Shown: positions 4,858 to 5,580 of the stretch, piece by piece
Layout: each line of letters starts with the position of its first letter
How positions within the stretch are numbered: position 1 is the stretch's first letter
DNA from: Micavibrio sp. UBA1664
GTDB taxonomy: Bacteria > Pseudomonadota > Alphaproteobacteria > Micavibrionales > UBA1664
Direction of reading: 5' to 3'
Length of the DNA: 5,580 bases
NCBI GenBank assembly: GCA_002320485.1
Contig: DCKW01000124.1
Location: 1-5,580 of the forward strand
Position numbers and translations under genes: made by a program
The notes under the pieces: model-generated
Database searches by the model: none
Told to the model about the DNA's origin: nothing
Seen by the model: only the letters and a program-made list of their open reading frames with translations

Positions 4858-4869
4858 AAAGGATAAACT

Positions 4870-5409
4870 ATGAATCTGGATAAATTGCCGAGTGGTAAGG
4901 ATTTGCCCAACGATATTAATGTTGTCATTGAAAACCCTAAAGGGGCGGCCCCGGTTAAATATGAAATGGACAAGGAAAGCGGCATGATTTTTGTCGATCG
5001 TTTCGTTCATACCGCCATGTTTTATCCTGCTAATTACGGGTTTATTCCGCATACGTTATCAGGTGATGGTGATCCCGTTGATGTCATGGTATTGGGTGAG
5101 TTGCCGGTTATTCCTGGGGCTGTACTTCGTTCACGCCCTGTGGCGGTATTGTTGATGGAAGACGATGGCGGCAAGGACGAAAAAATTATTGCTGTCCCGG
5201 TATCCAAAATGCACCCGTATCATGATGATGTGAATGATCTCGATGATATTAAGCCGATTTTAAGAGAGCAGATCGAGCATTTCTTCACTCATTACAAAGA
5301 TCTTGAAAAAGGAAAATGGGCTAAAACGCTTGGGTGGGAAGGCGTTGAGCGCGCCAAACAATTAATACGCGAGGGCGTTGACCGCGCCAAAGGAAAAGAA
5401 GCTGCCTGA
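4870..5409 (+). CDS. ppa: Inorganic pyrophosphatase (family I, soluble)
   Basis: This cytoplasmic enzyme hydrolyses pyrophosphate to two phosphates, using Mg2+, and so pulls biosynthetic reactions such as tRNA charging and nucleic acid synthesis forward. At 179 residues it has the usual bacterial length. The family signature is D66-G-D68-P-V-D71. Other active-site residues line up with the E. coli enzyme at an offset of one: E21, K30, E32, R44, Y56, D98, D103, K105, Y142 and K143. All catalytic positions appear intact. The start is well supported by AAAGGA (4858-4863), 6 nt before the ATG. The SIMPL gene ends 58 nt upstream, and a perfect inverted repeat lies between. A terminator overlaps the stop codon. 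The C-terminal tail carries a near-repeat of GVERAK and GVDRAK (158-163, 169-174), in the terminal helix. Confidence 0.98.
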   Translation: MNLDKLPSGKDLPNDINVVIENPKGAAPVKYEMDKESGMIFVDRFVHTAMFYPANYGFIPHTLSGDGDPVDVMVLGELPVIPGAVLRSRPVAVLLMEDDGGKDEKIIAVPVSKMHPYHDDVNDLDDIKPILREQIEHFFTHYKDLEKGKWAKTLGWEGVERAKQLIREGVDRAKGKEAA

Positions 5410-5425
5410 TATTGGCAGTTTTTTT
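5399..5425 (+). terminator. Rho-independent terminator of ppa
   Basis: AAGCTGCC (5399-5406) pairs with GGCAGTTT (5414-5421) in an 8-bp stem with one G-T pair and a 7-nt loop. It is followed by the rest of a 7-T run ending at 5425. The stop codon (5407-5409) lies in the loop, so the 5' arm is coding sequence for the last residues of Ppa. Confidence 0.88.
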
Positions 5426-5485
5426 CATGATTTTAAATTTTAAATTAATCCTGTCTACCTGAATAAAATATTTAAAAAGATAGGG

Positions 5486-5514
5486 TTGATTTCACCGGAA
5501 AAAGCCAGTATAAA
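5486..5514 (+). promoter_or_regulatory. Promoter for initiator tRNA-Met
   Basis: TTGATT (5486-5491) and TATAAA (5509-5514) are spaced by exactly 17 nt, a good sigma70-type match. Transcription would begin near 5521, about 12 nt before the tRNA. The bases just after the -10 box are CGGC, a G+C-rich discriminator like those of stringently controlled stable-RNA promoters. The ppa terminator upstream means the tRNA needs its own promoter. Confidence 0.75.
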
Positions 5515-5532
5515 CGGCAAATCTTATCTCAA

Positions 5533-5580
<48 letters not shown>

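Overview
The window looks like a piece of an AT-leaning alphaproteobacterial chromosome. It begins in the last ~300 nt of a 23S rRNA gene, continues through 5S rRNA and its terminator, then carries seven protein genes, all on the + strand, and stops inside an initiator tRNA-Met gene. The alphaproteobacterial placement rests on the 23S 3' end (the stretch around 200-297, ending in a TTGCTCGATCGGCTTGA-type tail), on the 5S sequence, and on the A29:U41 variant in the initiator tRNA anticodon stem, which is known from some alphaproteobacteria. No genus can be named from this sequence alone.

Layout. 1-606 is the distal end of an rRNA operon: 23S 3' end, an AT-rich spacer with a small hairpin, 5S rRNA with an extended precursor stem, and a rho-independent terminator. 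607-754 is a leader without a gene. 755-1231 is an unrecognised 158-residue protein with a very strong ribosome binding site. 1232-1351 is a hairpin-rich AT-rich gap. 1352-2401 encodes a soluble GAF-GGDEF protein (diguanylate cyclase family) whose signature is GDEEF rather than GG[DE]EF. 2466-2837 is a DUF1428 protein, 2875-3531 an unrecognised lipoprotein, 3625-3951 CutA, 4053-4811 a secreted SIMPL (DUF541) protein, and 4870-5409 the family I inorganic pyrophosphatase Ppa, closed by a terminator that overlaps its stop codon. A well-formed promoter at 5486-5514 then serves the initiator tRNA gene.

How the genes fit together. This is mostly a row of small housekeeping and stress-type genes downstream of an rRNA operon, not an obvious functional cassette. 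Intergenic gaps (28 to about 120 nt) allow some co-transcription, but several genes have their own promoter-like sequences. Three genes (GGDEF protein, lipoprotein, cutA) have no visible Shine-Dalgarno sequence, whereas the other four do. I see no mobile element, CRISPR array, toxin-antitoxin pair or defence system. The points most worth a second look are the altered GGDEF signature with an intact I-site, the CPCIC cysteine cluster in CutA, the separation of tRNA-fMet from the rRNA operon, and the two unrecognised proteins.
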